64,000 bases of DNA from Jatrophihabitans endophyticus (lineage in GTDB: Bacteria; Actinomycetota; Actinomycetes; Mycobacteriales; Jatrophihabitantaceae), in assembly GCF_900129455.1 (NCBI RefSeq), contig NZ_FQVU01000003.1:434001-498000 (forward strand), in the 5' to 3' direction. Below the pieces are notes generated by a model that worked only from the letters and a program-made list of their open reading frames with translations, made no database searches and was not told the origin of the DNA. Positions 37,306-45,435 of this stretch are shown one piece after another. Position numbers and translations under genes: made by a program. How positions within the stretch are numbered: the first letter of the stretch is position 1; each line of letters begins with the position of its first letter.

Positions 37306-38174
37306 CCCGAGCGGGAGTGCTCGGCCGCCCCATCGCCCACTCGCTCTCGCCCGCCCTGCACCGGGCCGCCTACGGTGCGCTGGGGCTGGCGTGGACGTAC
37401 GAGGCGATCGACTGCGGGGTCGCCGACCTGCCCGCCGTGCTCGCCGCGCGCCACGACTGGCGGGGCTTCTCGTGCACCATGCCGCTGAAGCACGCCGTGC
37501 TCGCGGCGGCGGCCGAGGTGCGACCCGTCGCCGCGGCGGTGGGCTCGGCCAACACGCTGCTGCCCGGCGCGGCCGGCTGGATCGCCGAGAACACCGACGT
37601 CGACGGCGTGCTCGGGGCATGGGACGAGGCGGGGATCGTGCCGCTCGAGGTCACCGTCCTCGGCGCCGGTGGCACCGCACAGGCGGTGGTGGCGGCGCTC
37701 GCCCGCCGCGGCGTCGACCGGTGCACGGCCCTGGTGCGCGACCGCGCACGGGCGGCGGACCTGCTCGCGACCGGCGAACGGCTCGGCGTCGCCGTCCGCA
37801 CCGCCCGGCTCGACGTCGACGCCCCGGCGCTGGCCGCCCCGCTGGTCGTGTCGACGCTGCCCGCCGGTGCCGCCGATGCCGTCGCCCGTCGGCGGTGGGA
37901 CGCGGGGCAGGCACTGCTGGACGTCGTGTACGCCCCGTGGCCGACGGCGCTGGCCCGGGCCGCGGCCGGGGCGGGCGCCACCGTGGTGGGGGGCGCGGCG
38001 ATGCTGCTGCACCAGGCCGCCCGGCAGGTCGAGCTGATGACCGGCCGGCCCGCGCCGCTGCCCGCCATGCGCGATGCGTTGCCGGTGCCCGCGGACCGAC
38101 CCCCACCGGCGGATTCCGGATTACGCTCGAACGATGCCCGTCAGCACCACACGACGCGCGGTGGTGCGCCGTAA
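37302..38174 (+). CDS. aroE: shikimate dehydrogenase (with C-terminal extension)
   Basis: 290 residues. AroE reduces 3-dehydroshikimate with NADPH. GVLGRPIAHSLSPALHRAAY binds shikimate, FSCTMPLKHAVL supplies the catalytic lysine, NTDVDG the aspartate, and VLGAGGTAQAVVAAL the nucleotide loop. Conserved sequence ends near residue 260 (GRPAPLPAMRDAL). About 30 Pro/Asp/His-rich residues then run through the fdhD promoter and 41 bp into fdhD in another frame, which is unusual. The start overlaps mltG (ATGA). Other shikimate genes lie at 45436-48708. Confidence 0.94.
   Translation: MTRAGVLGRPIAHSLSPALHRAAYGALGLAWTYEAIDCGVADLPAVLAARHDWRGFSCTMPLKHAVLAAAAEVRPVAAAVGSANTLLPGAAGWIAENTDVDGVLGAWDEAGIVPLEVTVLGAGGTAQAVVAALARRGVDRCTALVRDRARAADLLATGERLGVAVRTARLDVDAPALAAPLVVSTLPAGAADAVARRRWDAGQALLDVVYAPWPTALARAAAGAGATVVGGAAMLLHQAARQVELMTGRPAPLPAMRDALPVPADRPPPADSGLRSNDARQHHTTRGGAP
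38122..38127 (+). promoter_or_regulatory. -10 element TACGCT of fdhD (leaderless), inside aroE
   Basis: TACGCT ends 6 nt before the fdhD ATG at 38134 and lies within the last codons of aroE. The same hexamer and spacing are seen before rarA. Confidence 0.65.
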
Positions 38175-38946
38175 CGGCGACGCCCAGCCGGCTCGCACCC
38201 CCGACGACCTCGCGGTCGAGTCACCGCTGGTGCTCGGGCTCGAGGCCGCGACCGGTGCCGGCAGCGACGCGATCGCGACCCTGATGCGCACGCCCGGTCA
38301 CGACCTGGAGCTCGCCGCCGGCTGGCTCGTCGTCGAGTCCGGCGTACGGCGGCCCGACGACATCGTGACCATGCGGACCTGCCGCGAGGACGACACCGAC
38401 CGCGTCCACGTGACGCTGCGCGCCGGCGTCCGCCCGCCCCGGCCGCGGGCCTTCGTCACGAGCGCCGCGTGCGGCGTCTGCAGCGCCGACGTGCTCGACC
38501 TGTCCCCGCTCGCCGGCGGCCCGCCGCACACCGAGGGCTGGACGGTCGCCGCCGACGTCCTCGCCGGGCTGCCCGCCAGCATGCGCACCCGACAGCGCGC
38601 GTTCGACCGCACCGGTGGCGTCCACGCCGCCGCGATCGCCGACGCCGCGGGTCGGCTCGGCCCGGTCCGCGAGGACGTCGGCCGCCACAACGCCGTCGAC
38701 AAGGTCGTCGGCAACGCGCTGCTGGCCGGGGGCCTTCCCGCCCGCGACCGGGTGCTGGTCGTCTCGGGCCGGGTGTCGTTCGAGATCGTGCAGAAGGCGG
38801 TGGCCGCCGGGGCGGCCGGCATCGTGGCGGTGTCTGCCCCCTCCAGCCTCGCCGTCGACCTCGCCCGCGAGCACGGCCTGCTGCTCGCCGGGCTCGTCCG
38901 CGAGGAACGCTGGAACGTCTACGCCGGCGACGAGCTGATCGCCTGA
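38134..38946 (+). CDS. fdhD: formate dehydrogenase accessory sulfurtransferase FdhD
   Basis: 270 residues. FdhD carries a sulfur from a cysteine desulfurase to the bis-MGD cofactor of formate dehydrogenase. The active cysteines are in ACGVCSAD (C113, C116). Further family blocks are TPGHDLELAAGWLV, REDVGRHNAVDKVVG, VVSGRVSFEIVQKA and AVSAPSSLAVDLA. The ATG at 38134 is set by the leaderless promoter; it overlaps aroE by 41 bp. No formate dehydrogenase gene is in the window, but mobA, another molybdenum-cofactor gene, lies 3.6 kb downstream beyond the GH92 gene. Confidence 0.95.
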   Translation: MPVSTTRRAVVRRNGDAQPARTPDDLAVESPLVLGLEAATGAGSDAIATLMRTPGHDLELAAGWLVVESGVRRPDDIVTMRTCREDDTDRVHVTLRAGVRPPRPRAFVTSAACGVCSADVLDLSPLAGGPPHTEGWTVAADVLAGLPASMRTRQRAFDRTGGVHAAAIADAAGRLGPVREDVGRHNAVDKVVGNALLAGGLPARDRVLVVSGRVSFEIVQKAVAAGAAGIVAVSAPSSLAVDLAREHGLLLAGLVREERWNVYAGDELIA

Positions 38947-38950
38947 TCGT

Positions 38951-39000
38951 CCGCTTTTGGCGGCTGAGCGCAGCATGCTGCGCTCAGCCGCCAAAAGCGG
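38951..39000. repeat. perfect 50-bp palindrome between convergent genes
   Basis: The left arm (38951-38975) begins CCGCTTTTGGCGGCTGAGCG, and the right arm (38976-39000) is its exact reverse complement, with no unpaired centre; the middle is AGCATGCT. It fills the 59-nt gap between the fdhD stop (38946) and the GH92 stop (39006). As RNA it forms a 23- to 24-bp hairpin in both directions, with short T-runs inside the arms and no U-tract after them. A two-way terminator is the simplest role; a member of a dispersed palindrome family is the other. Confidence 0.9.
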
Positions 39001-39005
39001 GGGTT

Positions 39006-42000
39006 TCACCCGACGCTGAACGCGAACACGTGCAGGTCACCGCTGTCGACCTCGGCGGGGAAGGTCACGCTCTGCACGGTCTTGCCCGCCGCGATGTCCG
39101 CGTGGGCCGCGAACAGGTACGTCGCGATCACCTGCCGACCGCCCGAGGCCGTGTCGCGGTACGGCATGCTCGACACCACGGTGTTGCCGTAGGACGGCGC
39201 GGTGGTGCCGTCGCCGCCGAGCGTCCAGTCCGACAGGCCCAGGGTCACCGACTGCGTGGTGCCGTCGGTGAAGTGCAGGACGAACGTGCCGCGTGACCCG
39301 GGCGACGCGTTGGTCGCGCTGCCCAGGATGCCGAACGACGACCCGGCGGTCGGCGTCGCCAGCGCGATCTGCTGGCCGCCGGCGACGATGTTGTCGTACT
39401 CGCCGGCCGCGACGGCCGGCAGCGCGTAGGTCAGCCCGTCGGCGGTGACGCTCTTGCCCGGCGCGACACCGTCCTCGGCGAGGGCCTGTGCGGAGTACGA
39501 CCACCCCCCGCCGTCGTAGTCGCCCTGGTTCGTCGCCCCGTCGTTCGAGACGCCCGCGTTGTCGTAGTACGGCCAGAGCTCGCCCGGCTTCGCGACATCG
39601 ATCTCGGCGACGACCTTCGGCAGCTCGACGCCGCCGGCGCCCGCCATCGAGAACGCCACCGGGTAACGGCCGTCGGCGCTCGGGGCGGTGAGCGTGACGG
39701 TCTGCGTCGCGTCCTTGCCGGGCTTGACGTGCACCGTGCCCGAGGAGGGGGAGGCGGCCGGGCCGTCCCCGGCGATCGCCTTCCACGAGACGTCCTGCGC
39801 ACCCTTGCCGACGGCGCGGGCCCCGAGCGTCAACCGCACCGTCTTGCCCGGCTCGACGACGAGCTGGGGGTCGGTGACGTAGCCCAGCGCGGGCAGCAGG
39901 CCGGTGGTGTCCGACGGCGGCGCGTCGGCGGCTGCGCTCGCCCAGCCCTTGTCCGGCGTGGTGCCGAGCGTGAACGCGAGCTTCCCGCCGGTCTGGACGA
40001 GGTCGGGGGAGAGGTACGCGTGGTTCCACGCCGTGCCGCCGAGGGTCAGACCGTGGACGTAGGGCGCGTCGGCCGTCGCGCCCGCGCCGGTGATCGTGAG
40101 CTTCTTCCCGCTCGCGAGCGTCACCACGGCCTTCGGGAACACCGGGCTGCCGACGGCGAGGTCGGCCGTCCCCGGCGTCTCGGGGTAGAAGCCGAGCGCG
40201 GAGAAGACGTACCAGGCGCTCATGGTGCCCAGGTCGTCGTTGCCCGCGATCCCGGCCGGCTTCGCCGGGAAGATCTGCTGCTGGATCGCGCGGACCGTCT
40301 GCTGCGTCTTCCACGGCGCACCCGCGTAGTCGTACTCCCACGGGATCTCGATGCTCGGCTCGTTGCCGAAGTCGGCGTTGGACGAGTCGATGTCCTTGAT
40401 CGTGGACGTGAGGCCGTCCAGCTTCTCGATCCACGCGTCGTTGCCGCCGGCGGCGGCGATGAGGCCCTTCACGTCGTGCGGCGACATCGGCGTGTACTGG
40501 TAGCTGTTGCCCTCGACGAAGCCGAGGCTCGACGACGGGTTGAAGTTGCCGTTGAACTGGCCGTTCGCGAGCTTCGGCTGCAGGAAGTTCGTCGCCGGGT
40601 TGAAGACGTTCTGCCAGTTGTTGGCCCGCCTCGCGAACGTCGTCGCGGTGTCGCTGTCGCCGAGGGCCTTCGCGAACGACGAGATCGCCGAGTCGGCGGT
40701 GTCGTACTCCTGCTGCGTCGAGACCGGGCCGTAGAAGTTGCAGCAGCCGTAGCTGCCGTCCAACGGCAGGTAGCCCTTGTCGAGGTACTGCGACAGGCCG
40801 GGACGGATCTTGTTGGGCTGGTTGGCCTCGGTGAGCATCACGTCGAGCGCGTGCGCGGTGTCGAAGTCACGGGCGCCGAAGGCGTAGGCGTCGGCGATGA
40901 TCGCGTCGGCCGGGTCGCCGACCATCACGTACGACTCGCCGTTGTACAGCTCCCACTTGGGCAGCTGGCCGGTCTGGTCGTACTGGTCGAGCATCGAGCG
41001 AACCTCGTCGCTCGCGGCCTGCGGTTCGAGCATGGCCTCGAGCTGCGCCTGGCTGCGGTAGATGTCCCACCCGGAGAAGTTCGCGTACTCGACGTGGCCC
41101 TTGGCCGTCTTGTGCACCTCGCCGTCGAAGCCCAGGTACTGCCGGTTGACGTCGCTGTAGACGTTCGGGTGCAGCAACGCGTGGTAGAGCGCGGTGTAGA
41201 AGACGCGCTGCTCGTCGGCCGTCCCGCCGCTGATCGTGATCTTGGACAGCGTGTCGTTCCAGGCGTCGTGCGCGGCGGTGGCCACGGCGTCGACGTCCCA
41301 GCCCGGGATCTCGGTGGTGCGGTTCTTCTTCGCGTTGGCGGTGCTGACGTAGCTGATGCCGACCTTGGCCTTCACCGTCGGGTTCTCGGCCGTGTCGAAG
41401 CCGAGGTACGCGCCGTTGACGTCGGCGACCGGTGGGGACGCCTGGGGAGTGACCTTCGCGGGAGCGGCCTTGCCGTGCAGTTCGGGCGACGTCCGCCGCT
41501 CCCCGTTGGCGGTGCGGTGGGAGCCGTCGGTGGCGTGGGCGCGCGAGGCGGCGCGGGTGTGGGTCGTCAGGGACCGCTTGCCCTTCGCGACGTCGGCGCC
41601 CTGCCAGGTGCCGGTGCCGGTGAAGTCGTGGTCGAAGGTGAGGTCGAAGTACACGGTGTAGGTGTCGTCCGCGCCGCAGAAGTGACCGCTGGTCACCCAG
41701 CCCGCGACCTCGTGCTGGTTGACGACCTGGAAGTGCGTCGCGTCGGTGCCGGCCGCGCTGCCCGAGAGCTTGAGCAGCAGGGTGGCGGGCTGGTCCTTCG
41801 CGAAGGTGAACGCGCCGAGGCCGGCGCGCTGCGTGGTCGTCAGCCGGGTCGAGACGCCGCCGGCGTCGAGCGTGTAGTCACCGGCCTCGGCGCGCTCCTT
41901 GCCGTGGTCGAGCGGCAGCGTGGCGTCGTCGGGCTTCGCGGGGACGTCGCCGCTGACCGGCAGCAGCGGGACGTCGCCGCCGGCCGCACAGCCCGGCCCG

Positions 42001-42335
42001 CTGATGTGGGTGAGGCTGAAGCCGGTGGTCGCGTCGTCGGTGTACTCGTACCCGCCGCCCGCCGGCCGGCTCGGCGTGTCGGGACTCCACTGGACCATGC
42101 CGAACGGGACGTCCGCGCCGGGGAAGTCGTCGACGTACCCCGACGTGCCGATCGTCGGATCGACGTGCGCCGCCGGGTCGGTGACGGCGGCCGGCGCGGC
42201 CGTGGCCGCCGGCGCGAGCGTCAGGACCGTGGGGGAGAGCCCCAGCACGGCGGCCGCGAGCAGGGCCACCCGGCGGCGTCGTGCGGAGCGGGGTGGACGA
42301 GGGGCGGTCGGGACGGCGCAGATCCGATCGGGCAT
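39006..42335 (-). CDS. secreted GH92 alpha-mannosidase with C-terminal beta domains
   Basis: 1109 residues. A twin-Arg-like basic N-terminus and hydrophobic stretch (about 19-45, ALLAAAVLGLSPTVL) form a long signal peptide. The GH92 region begins VDPTIGTSGYVDDFPGADVPFGM and includes SLTHISGPGC, the catalytic acid region NEPSIEIPWEYDY (about 657) and the base motif DDLGTMSAWYVFSALGFYP (about 700). GH92 enzymes are Ca-dependent, inverting exo-alpha-mannosidases. About 300 C-terminal residues make NEW3-like and NPCBM-like beta domains that may bind carbohydrate. The ATG at 42335 has AAGGAG upstream. A LacI-type operator lies 63 bp before it. Substrate may be fungal, plant or the cell's own mannans. 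Confidence 0.93.
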   Translation of the reverse strand: MPDRICAVPTAPRPPRSARRRRVALLAAAVLGLSPTVLTLAPAATAAPAAVTDPAAHVDPTIGTSGYVDDFPGADVPFGMVQWSPDTPSRPAGGGYEYTDDATTGFSLTHISGPGCAAGGDVPLLPVSGDVPAKPDDATLPLDHGKERAEAGDYTLDAGGVSTRLTTTQRAGLGAFTFAKDQPATLLLKLSGSAAGTDATHFQVVNQHEVAGWVTSGHFCGADDTYTVYFDLTFDHDFTGTGTWQGADVAKGKRSLTTHTRAASRAHATDGSHRTANGERRTSPELHGKAAPAKVTPQASPPVADVNGAYLGFDTAENPTVKAKVGISYVSTANAKKNRTTEIPGWDVDAVATAAHDAWNDTLSKITISGGTADEQRVFYTALYHALLHPNVYSDVNRQYLGFDGEVHKTAKGHVEYANFSGWDIYRSQAQLEAMLEPQAASDEVRSMLDQYDQTGQLPKWELYNGESYVMVGDPADAIIADAYAFGARDFDTAHALDVMLTEANQPNKIRPGLSQYLDKGYLPLDGSYGCCNFYGPVSTQQEYDTADSAISSFAKALGDSDTATTFARRANNWQNVFNPATNFLQPKLANGQFNGNFNPSSSLGFVEGNSYQYTPMSPHDVKGLIAAAGGNDAWIEKLDGLTSTIKDIDSSNADFGNEPSIEIPWEYDYAGAPWKTQQTVRAIQQQIFPAKPAGIAGNDDLGTMSAWYVFSALGFYPETPGTADLAVGSPVFPKAVVTLASGKKLTITGAGATADAPYVHGLTLGGTAWNHAYLSPDLVQTGGKLAFTLGTTPDKGWASAAADAPPSDTTGLLPALGYVTDPQLVVEPGKTVRLTLGARAVGKGAQDVSWKAIAGDGPAASPSSGTVHVKPGKDATQTVTLTAPSADGRYPVAFSMAGAGGVELPKVVAEIDVAKPGELWPYYDNAGVSNDGATNQGDYDGGGWSYSAQALAEDGVAPGKSVTADGLTYALPAVAAGEYDNIVAGGQQIALATPTAGSSFGILGSATNASPGSRGTFVLHFTDGTTQSVTLGLSDWTLGGDGTTAPSYGNTVVSSMPYRDTASGGRQVIATYLFAAHADIAAGKTVQSVTFPAEVDSGDLHVFAFSVG

Positions 42336-42355
42336 CCGGGGGCTCCTTCGGCGCA

Positions 42356-42374
42356 CCGGGTCCGCGGGACCCGG
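42356..42374 (-). repeat. hairpin in the GH92 leader
   Basis: CCGGGTCC (42356-42363) pairs with GGACCCGG (42367-42374) around a 3-nt loop. It stands about 20 nt before the GH92 start and directly before the ribosome site, so it may influence translation. Confidence 0.5.
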
Positions 42375-42397
42375 GGGTCGCTGGTCGCGCCACGATT

Positions 42398-42411
42398 TGA
42401 CAACGTTGTCA
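42398..42411. promoter_or_regulatory. LacI-family operator TGACAACGTTGTCA
   Basis: A perfect 14-bp palindrome with the central CG of LacI/GalR-type sites. Operators of this form precede glycosidase genes in many actinobacteria and are released on binding of the sugar. The regulator gene is not in the window. Confidence 0.75.
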
Positions 42412-42576
42412 GGACCCGTCGCACAGCCTGCACCCATTCGGCGAAACCGCCCAAGGGCCCGCGGATGGCACGAAACTGCCCGGCAACTTCCGGTCACCGG
42501 TGACGGGTGCGGGTGCTGGGTCCGGCGGATCCTCCTGCGCTACGCGCGCCGGGCGTCGCCGCTCGCGCGTGCGCCG

Positions 42577-43146
42577 TCAGTCGTGGACGCGGGCGCGGGC
42601 GGCGGCGAGGTCGTCCCAGGTGTCGCAGTCCTGACCCCAGCCTCCCCGGTCGGTGACCCGGACGGTCGCGACGTCCGCGGCCAACGAGCGCATCGACGCG
42701 CCGGCGAGCACGGGCAGGCGGGCGAGCGCGGCGAGCAGCGTGGCGCGGCGCCAGCATGCGGCGAGATGGTTGTCGCGACCGCCGGTGTCGGCGAGCACCG
42801 CCCGACCGTCGGGCGGGACGGCGGCGAGCAGCAGCGGGACCGCCGGCGCGACCCAGGGCAGGTCGGCGGCCAGCACGACGAGCAGGGCCGCGGTGGTCAG
42901 CGGGACCGCGGCCGCCAACCCGGCCACCGGGCCCCCGCCCGCGGGCTGTTCGACGCACCACGAGACCGCTCGTGCGACCGGCCGGCGCGGCCCCGCGACG
43001 ACGACCCGCCCGGCCCCGGGGACGGCGCCGAGTGCGCGGTCGAGCAGCGACGCGCCGCCGACGAACTCGGCGGGCTTGTCGGCGCCGGCCAGCCGGCGGG
43101 CCCGGCCGCCGGCCAGCACGATCGCGTCGTGTGCCGGCCCGTCCAC
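42577..43146 (-). CDS. mobA: MobA-like molybdenum cofactor guanylyltransferase
   Basis: 189 residues. MobA attaches GMP to molybdopterin to make the MGD cofactor. IVLAGGRARRLAGADKPAEF is the nucleotide-binding start (LAGGxxxRxGxDK), VVLAADLPWV the metal-binding aspartate region, and AACWRRATLLAAL the usual C-terminal block. A short GTG-started protein, typical size. A TAGGGT -10 and GGGGGAA ribosome site precede it. Together with fdhD it indicates that the cell makes molybdoenzymes. It is separated from GH92 by 241 nt holding the operator and leader of that gene. Confidence 0.87.
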   Translation of the reverse strand: MDGPAHDAIVLAGGRARRLAGADKPAEFVGGASLLDRALGAVPGAGRVVVAGPRRPVARAVSWCVEQPAGGGPVAGLAAAVPLTTAALLVVLAADLPWVAPAVPLLLAAVPPDGRAVLADTGGRDNHLAACWRRATLLAALARLPVLAGASMRSLAADVATVRVTDRGGWGQDCDTWDDLAAARARVHD

Positions 43147-43193
43147 CCGTTCCCCCTGACCGCCTGCGAGGCTTGCCGATCCTGCGTCGCGCC

Positions 43194-43199
43194 ACCCTA
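43194..43199 (-). promoter_or_regulatory. -10 element TAGGGT for mobA
   Basis: On the minus strand TAGGGT lies 47 nt before the mobA GTG. It is back to back with the pilD promoter 33 bp to its right, so both share one control region. Confidence 0.5.
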
Positions 43200-43231
43200 T
43201 TCGCCGGGACGGCCGGGCCGAGAGCGCTCGC

Positions 43232-43237
43232 TAGGCT
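43232..43237 (+). promoter_or_regulatory. -10 element TAGGCT of the prepilin peptidase gene (leaderless)
   Basis: TAGGCT ends 7 nt before the GTG at 43245 and decides this start over the frame's extension to the left. Confidence 0.65.
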
Positions 43238-43244
43238 CCGCGGC

Positions 43245-43922
43245 GTGTCCTCCGAGCTGACCGGCGCGCTCGTCGCGGCCGGCGCGGCCGTCCTCGTCGC
43301 CCCGTATCTCGCCCGACTCACGCTCTCGGTGCCCGACCGTACCGCCGCGCGGTGGTGGCGGGGACGGCCCGCGTCCCCCGCCCGGGTCGGGGTCACCGCG
43401 CTGCTCGCCACGGTGCTCGGCGCGCTCGGCGGCCTCGCCGCCGCGACGACGGCGGTGCTGCCGGCGTTCGTGCTGCTCGCGGTCGTCGGGGCGCCCCTGG
43501 TCGTCATCGACTACGAGCACCACCGGCTGCCGAACCGGCTCGTGTTCGCCCTGGTCACGGCCGCACCGCCGCTGGCCCTGCTCGCCGCGGGCCCGGCCGG
43601 CGAGTGGTCCTGGCTGCTGCGCGCGGCCGAGGGCGCGGCCGCCGTCTTCGCCGTGCTGTTCCTGCTCGTGTTCCTCGCCCCCCGCTCGTTCGGCTACGGC
43701 GACGTCAAGCTCGGCGGCGTCCTCGGCGGGTACCTCGGGTGGTTCGGCTGGGCGCAGGTCTACTACGGCATCTTCGGTGGGTTCCTGCTCGGCGCGGTGG
43801 TCTCGCTCGCGCTGCTTGCCGGTCGCCGCGCCACCATGAAGACCGCGATCCCGTTCGGTCCGATGCTGCTGCTGGGGGCGTTGCTGGTGCTCGCGTTCGA
43901 CCTCACGCCCGATCTCGGCTGA
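43245..43922 (+). CDS. A24-family prepilin peptidase
   Basis: 225 residues, about seven membrane helices. The two catalytic aspartates are D89 in VIDYEHHRLPN and D153 in FGYGDVKLGG, the GxGD site of type IV prepilin peptidases. The N-terminal methylase domain with its cysteines is absent, as in other short actinobacterial forms. It would cut leader peptides of type IV pilin-like or Tad pilus proteins at the inner membrane; no pilin genes are in the window. The position near aroE and aroC is conserved in actinobacteria. Confidence 0.9.
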   Translation: MSSELTGALVAAGAAVLVAPYLARLTLSVPDRTAARWWRGRPASPARVGVTALLATVLGALGGLAAATTAVLPAFVLLAVVGAPLVVIDYEHHRLPNRLVFALVTAAPPLALLAAGPAGEWSWLLRAAEGAAAVFAVLFLLVFLAPRSFGYGDVKLGGVLGGYLGWFGWAQVYYGIFGGFLLGAVVSLALLAGRRATMKTAIPFGPMLLLGALLVLAFDLTPDLG

Positions 43923-43980
43923 CGCCAAGTCGTCATCGCCGGGTGGGTGCCCGGGCTCGCCGCGCGGGTATGCCCGAGGG

Positions 43981-45387
43981 GTGACGTCCGACGCCCGCCC
44001 CGGCCCCACTGTCTTCGTCCTCTACGGCGCGACCGGCGACCTCGCCAAGCGCATGGTGCTGCCCGCCTTCTACACGCTGGCCACGGCCGGGCTGCTGCCC
44101 GATCGGTGGCTCCTCGTCGGCAACGGTCGCGGCGACGTGTCGCACTACGACTTCCAGCAGCACGTGCGCGAGGTGCTCGCCGACACCGGCGAGTCCCTCG
44201 ACGACGGGACGTGGCGCGAGTTCGAGAAGCGGCTGCGCTTCGCCGGCGGCGGCTTCGCGAAGGACGACCCGGGCAGCCTGCTCGACGTCCTCGGCGAGGC
44301 ACGCGAGGAGGTCGGCGACGACGCGCAGCTCGTCCACTACCTCGCCATCCCGCCGAGCGCCTTCGAACGCATCACCGAGGGCCTGGGCGAGCACGACCTG
44401 GCCAAGGGCAGCTACGTCGTCTACGAGAAACCGTTCGGGACGTCGGCGGAGAGCTTCCGCGAGCTCGACGAGATGGTGCACAAGGTGCTCGACGAGAAGC
44501 AGGTCTTCCGCATCGACCACTTCCTGGGCAAGGAGGCCACGCAGAACCTGCACGTGATGCGGTTCGCCAACGGTCTGTTCGACGCCGTCTGGTCGAAGGA
44601 GCACATCCGCGCGGTGCAGATCGACGTGCCCGAGCAGCTCGGCATCGCCGACCGCGCCGAGTTCTACGACGAGACCGGCGCGGTGCTCGACATGCTGGTG
44701 ACACACCTGTTCCAGCTCGTCGCCGAGGTCGCGATGGAGCCCCCGACCAACCTGTCGCCGGAGAACCTGCAGGCCGCCCGCGAGGAGGTCATCGGCTGCT
44801 TCCGCAAGATCGACCCCGACGACGTCGTGCTCGGCCAGTTCGAGGGCTTCACCGACACCGAGGGCGTGCGCAAGACGTCGCGTACGGACACGTACGTCGC
44901 CGCGCGGATGTACATCGACAACGACCGCTGGCGCGACGTGCCCTTCCTGCTGCGCACCGGCAAGCGACTGCACGCGAGCGAGCAGCGGGTGAGCCTGATC
45001 CTGCGCGAGCCGAAGGGCACGCTCGAGGGCGTCCCGAAGAACGGCAACGTGCTGACCTTCGACCTTGCCGGCAGCGGCGCCATCGACCTGCGGCTCGTCA
45101 CCAAGCGACCCGGCCCCGAGATGGACCTGGATGCCGCGGACGTGACGCTGCACCTCGACTCGCTGCCCGACGGCGACCCGCTGCCGCCCTACGTCCGGCT
45201 CATCAACGACGTGCTCGTGGGCGACCGGTCGCTGTTCACGCGCCCGGACGGCCTCGCCGCGGTGTGGGAGGCCGCCGGCCCGCTGCTGGACGACCCGCCG
45301 ACGCTGCACCGCTACGCCCCCGGCTCGTGGGGTCCTGCGGCCGCGCGTGCCCTGGCCGAGCCCGACGGCTGGCTGCTGGGCGGCTGA
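43981..45387 (+). CDS. zwf: glucose-6-phosphate 1-dehydrogenase
   Basis: 468 residues. The nucleotide loop is LYGATGDLAKRMVLPAFY and the substrate and catalytic motif RIDHFLGKE runs from R177 to E185; YVVYEKPFG and LPPYVRLINDVLVGD are other family blocks. The enzyme makes NADPH and 6-phosphogluconolactone at the head of the pentose phosphate route. The GTG at 43981 has GAGGGG directly touching it, which is too close for a normal ribosome site; TATGCC (43969-43974), 6 nt upstream, could instead mark a leaderless start. It is not next to other pentose phosphate genes but feeds erythrose 4-phosphate supply for the aro genes that follow. Confidence 0.96.
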   Translation: MTSDARPGPTVFVLYGATGDLAKRMVLPAFYTLATAGLLPDRWLLVGNGRGDVSHYDFQQHVREVLADTGESLDDGTWREFEKRLRFAGGGFAKDDPGSLLDVLGEAREEVGDDAQLVHYLAIPPSAFERITEGLGEHDLAKGSYVVYEKPFGTSAESFRELDEMVHKVLDEKQVFRIDHFLGKEATQNLHVMRFANGLFDAVWSKEHIRAVQIDVPEQLGIADRAEFYDETGAVLDMLVTHLFQLVAEVAMEPPTNLSPENLQAAREEVIGCFRKIDPDDVVLGQFEGFTDTEGVRKTSRTDTYVAARMYIDNDRWRDVPFLLRTGKRLHASEQRVSLILREPKGTLEGVPKNGNVLTFDLAGSGAIDLRLVTKRPGPEMDLDAADVTLHLDSLPDGDPLPPYVRLINDVLVGDRSLFTRPDGLAAVWEAAGPLLDDPPTLHRYAPGSWGPAAARALAEPDGWLLGG

Positions 45388-45422
45388 TCGGGTGGCGCTC
45401 GGGGTGGCTTCGCCCGGCCTGA

Positions 45423-45428
45423 CACACT
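45423..45428 (+). promoter_or_regulatory. possible -10 element CACACT of aroC (leaderless)
   Basis: CACACT keeps the A and final T of TANNNT and ends 7 nt before the GTG at 45436. No ribosome site lies between. Confidence 0.35.
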
Positions 45429-45435
45429 GAGCGGC

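Noticed and set aside
38951-39000. IS end or phage attachment site
   Set aside because: No transposase, integrase, target duplication or second copy is visible in the window.
42336-42497. Longer N-terminus for GH92
   Set aside because: It would translate across the LacI operator and the leader hairpin, and a good AAGGAG site serves the ATG at 42335.
38134-43146. Formate dehydrogenase operon around fdhD and mobA
   Set aside because: No selenocysteine or cysteine molybdoenzyme, iron-sulfur or cytochrome subunit gene is present.
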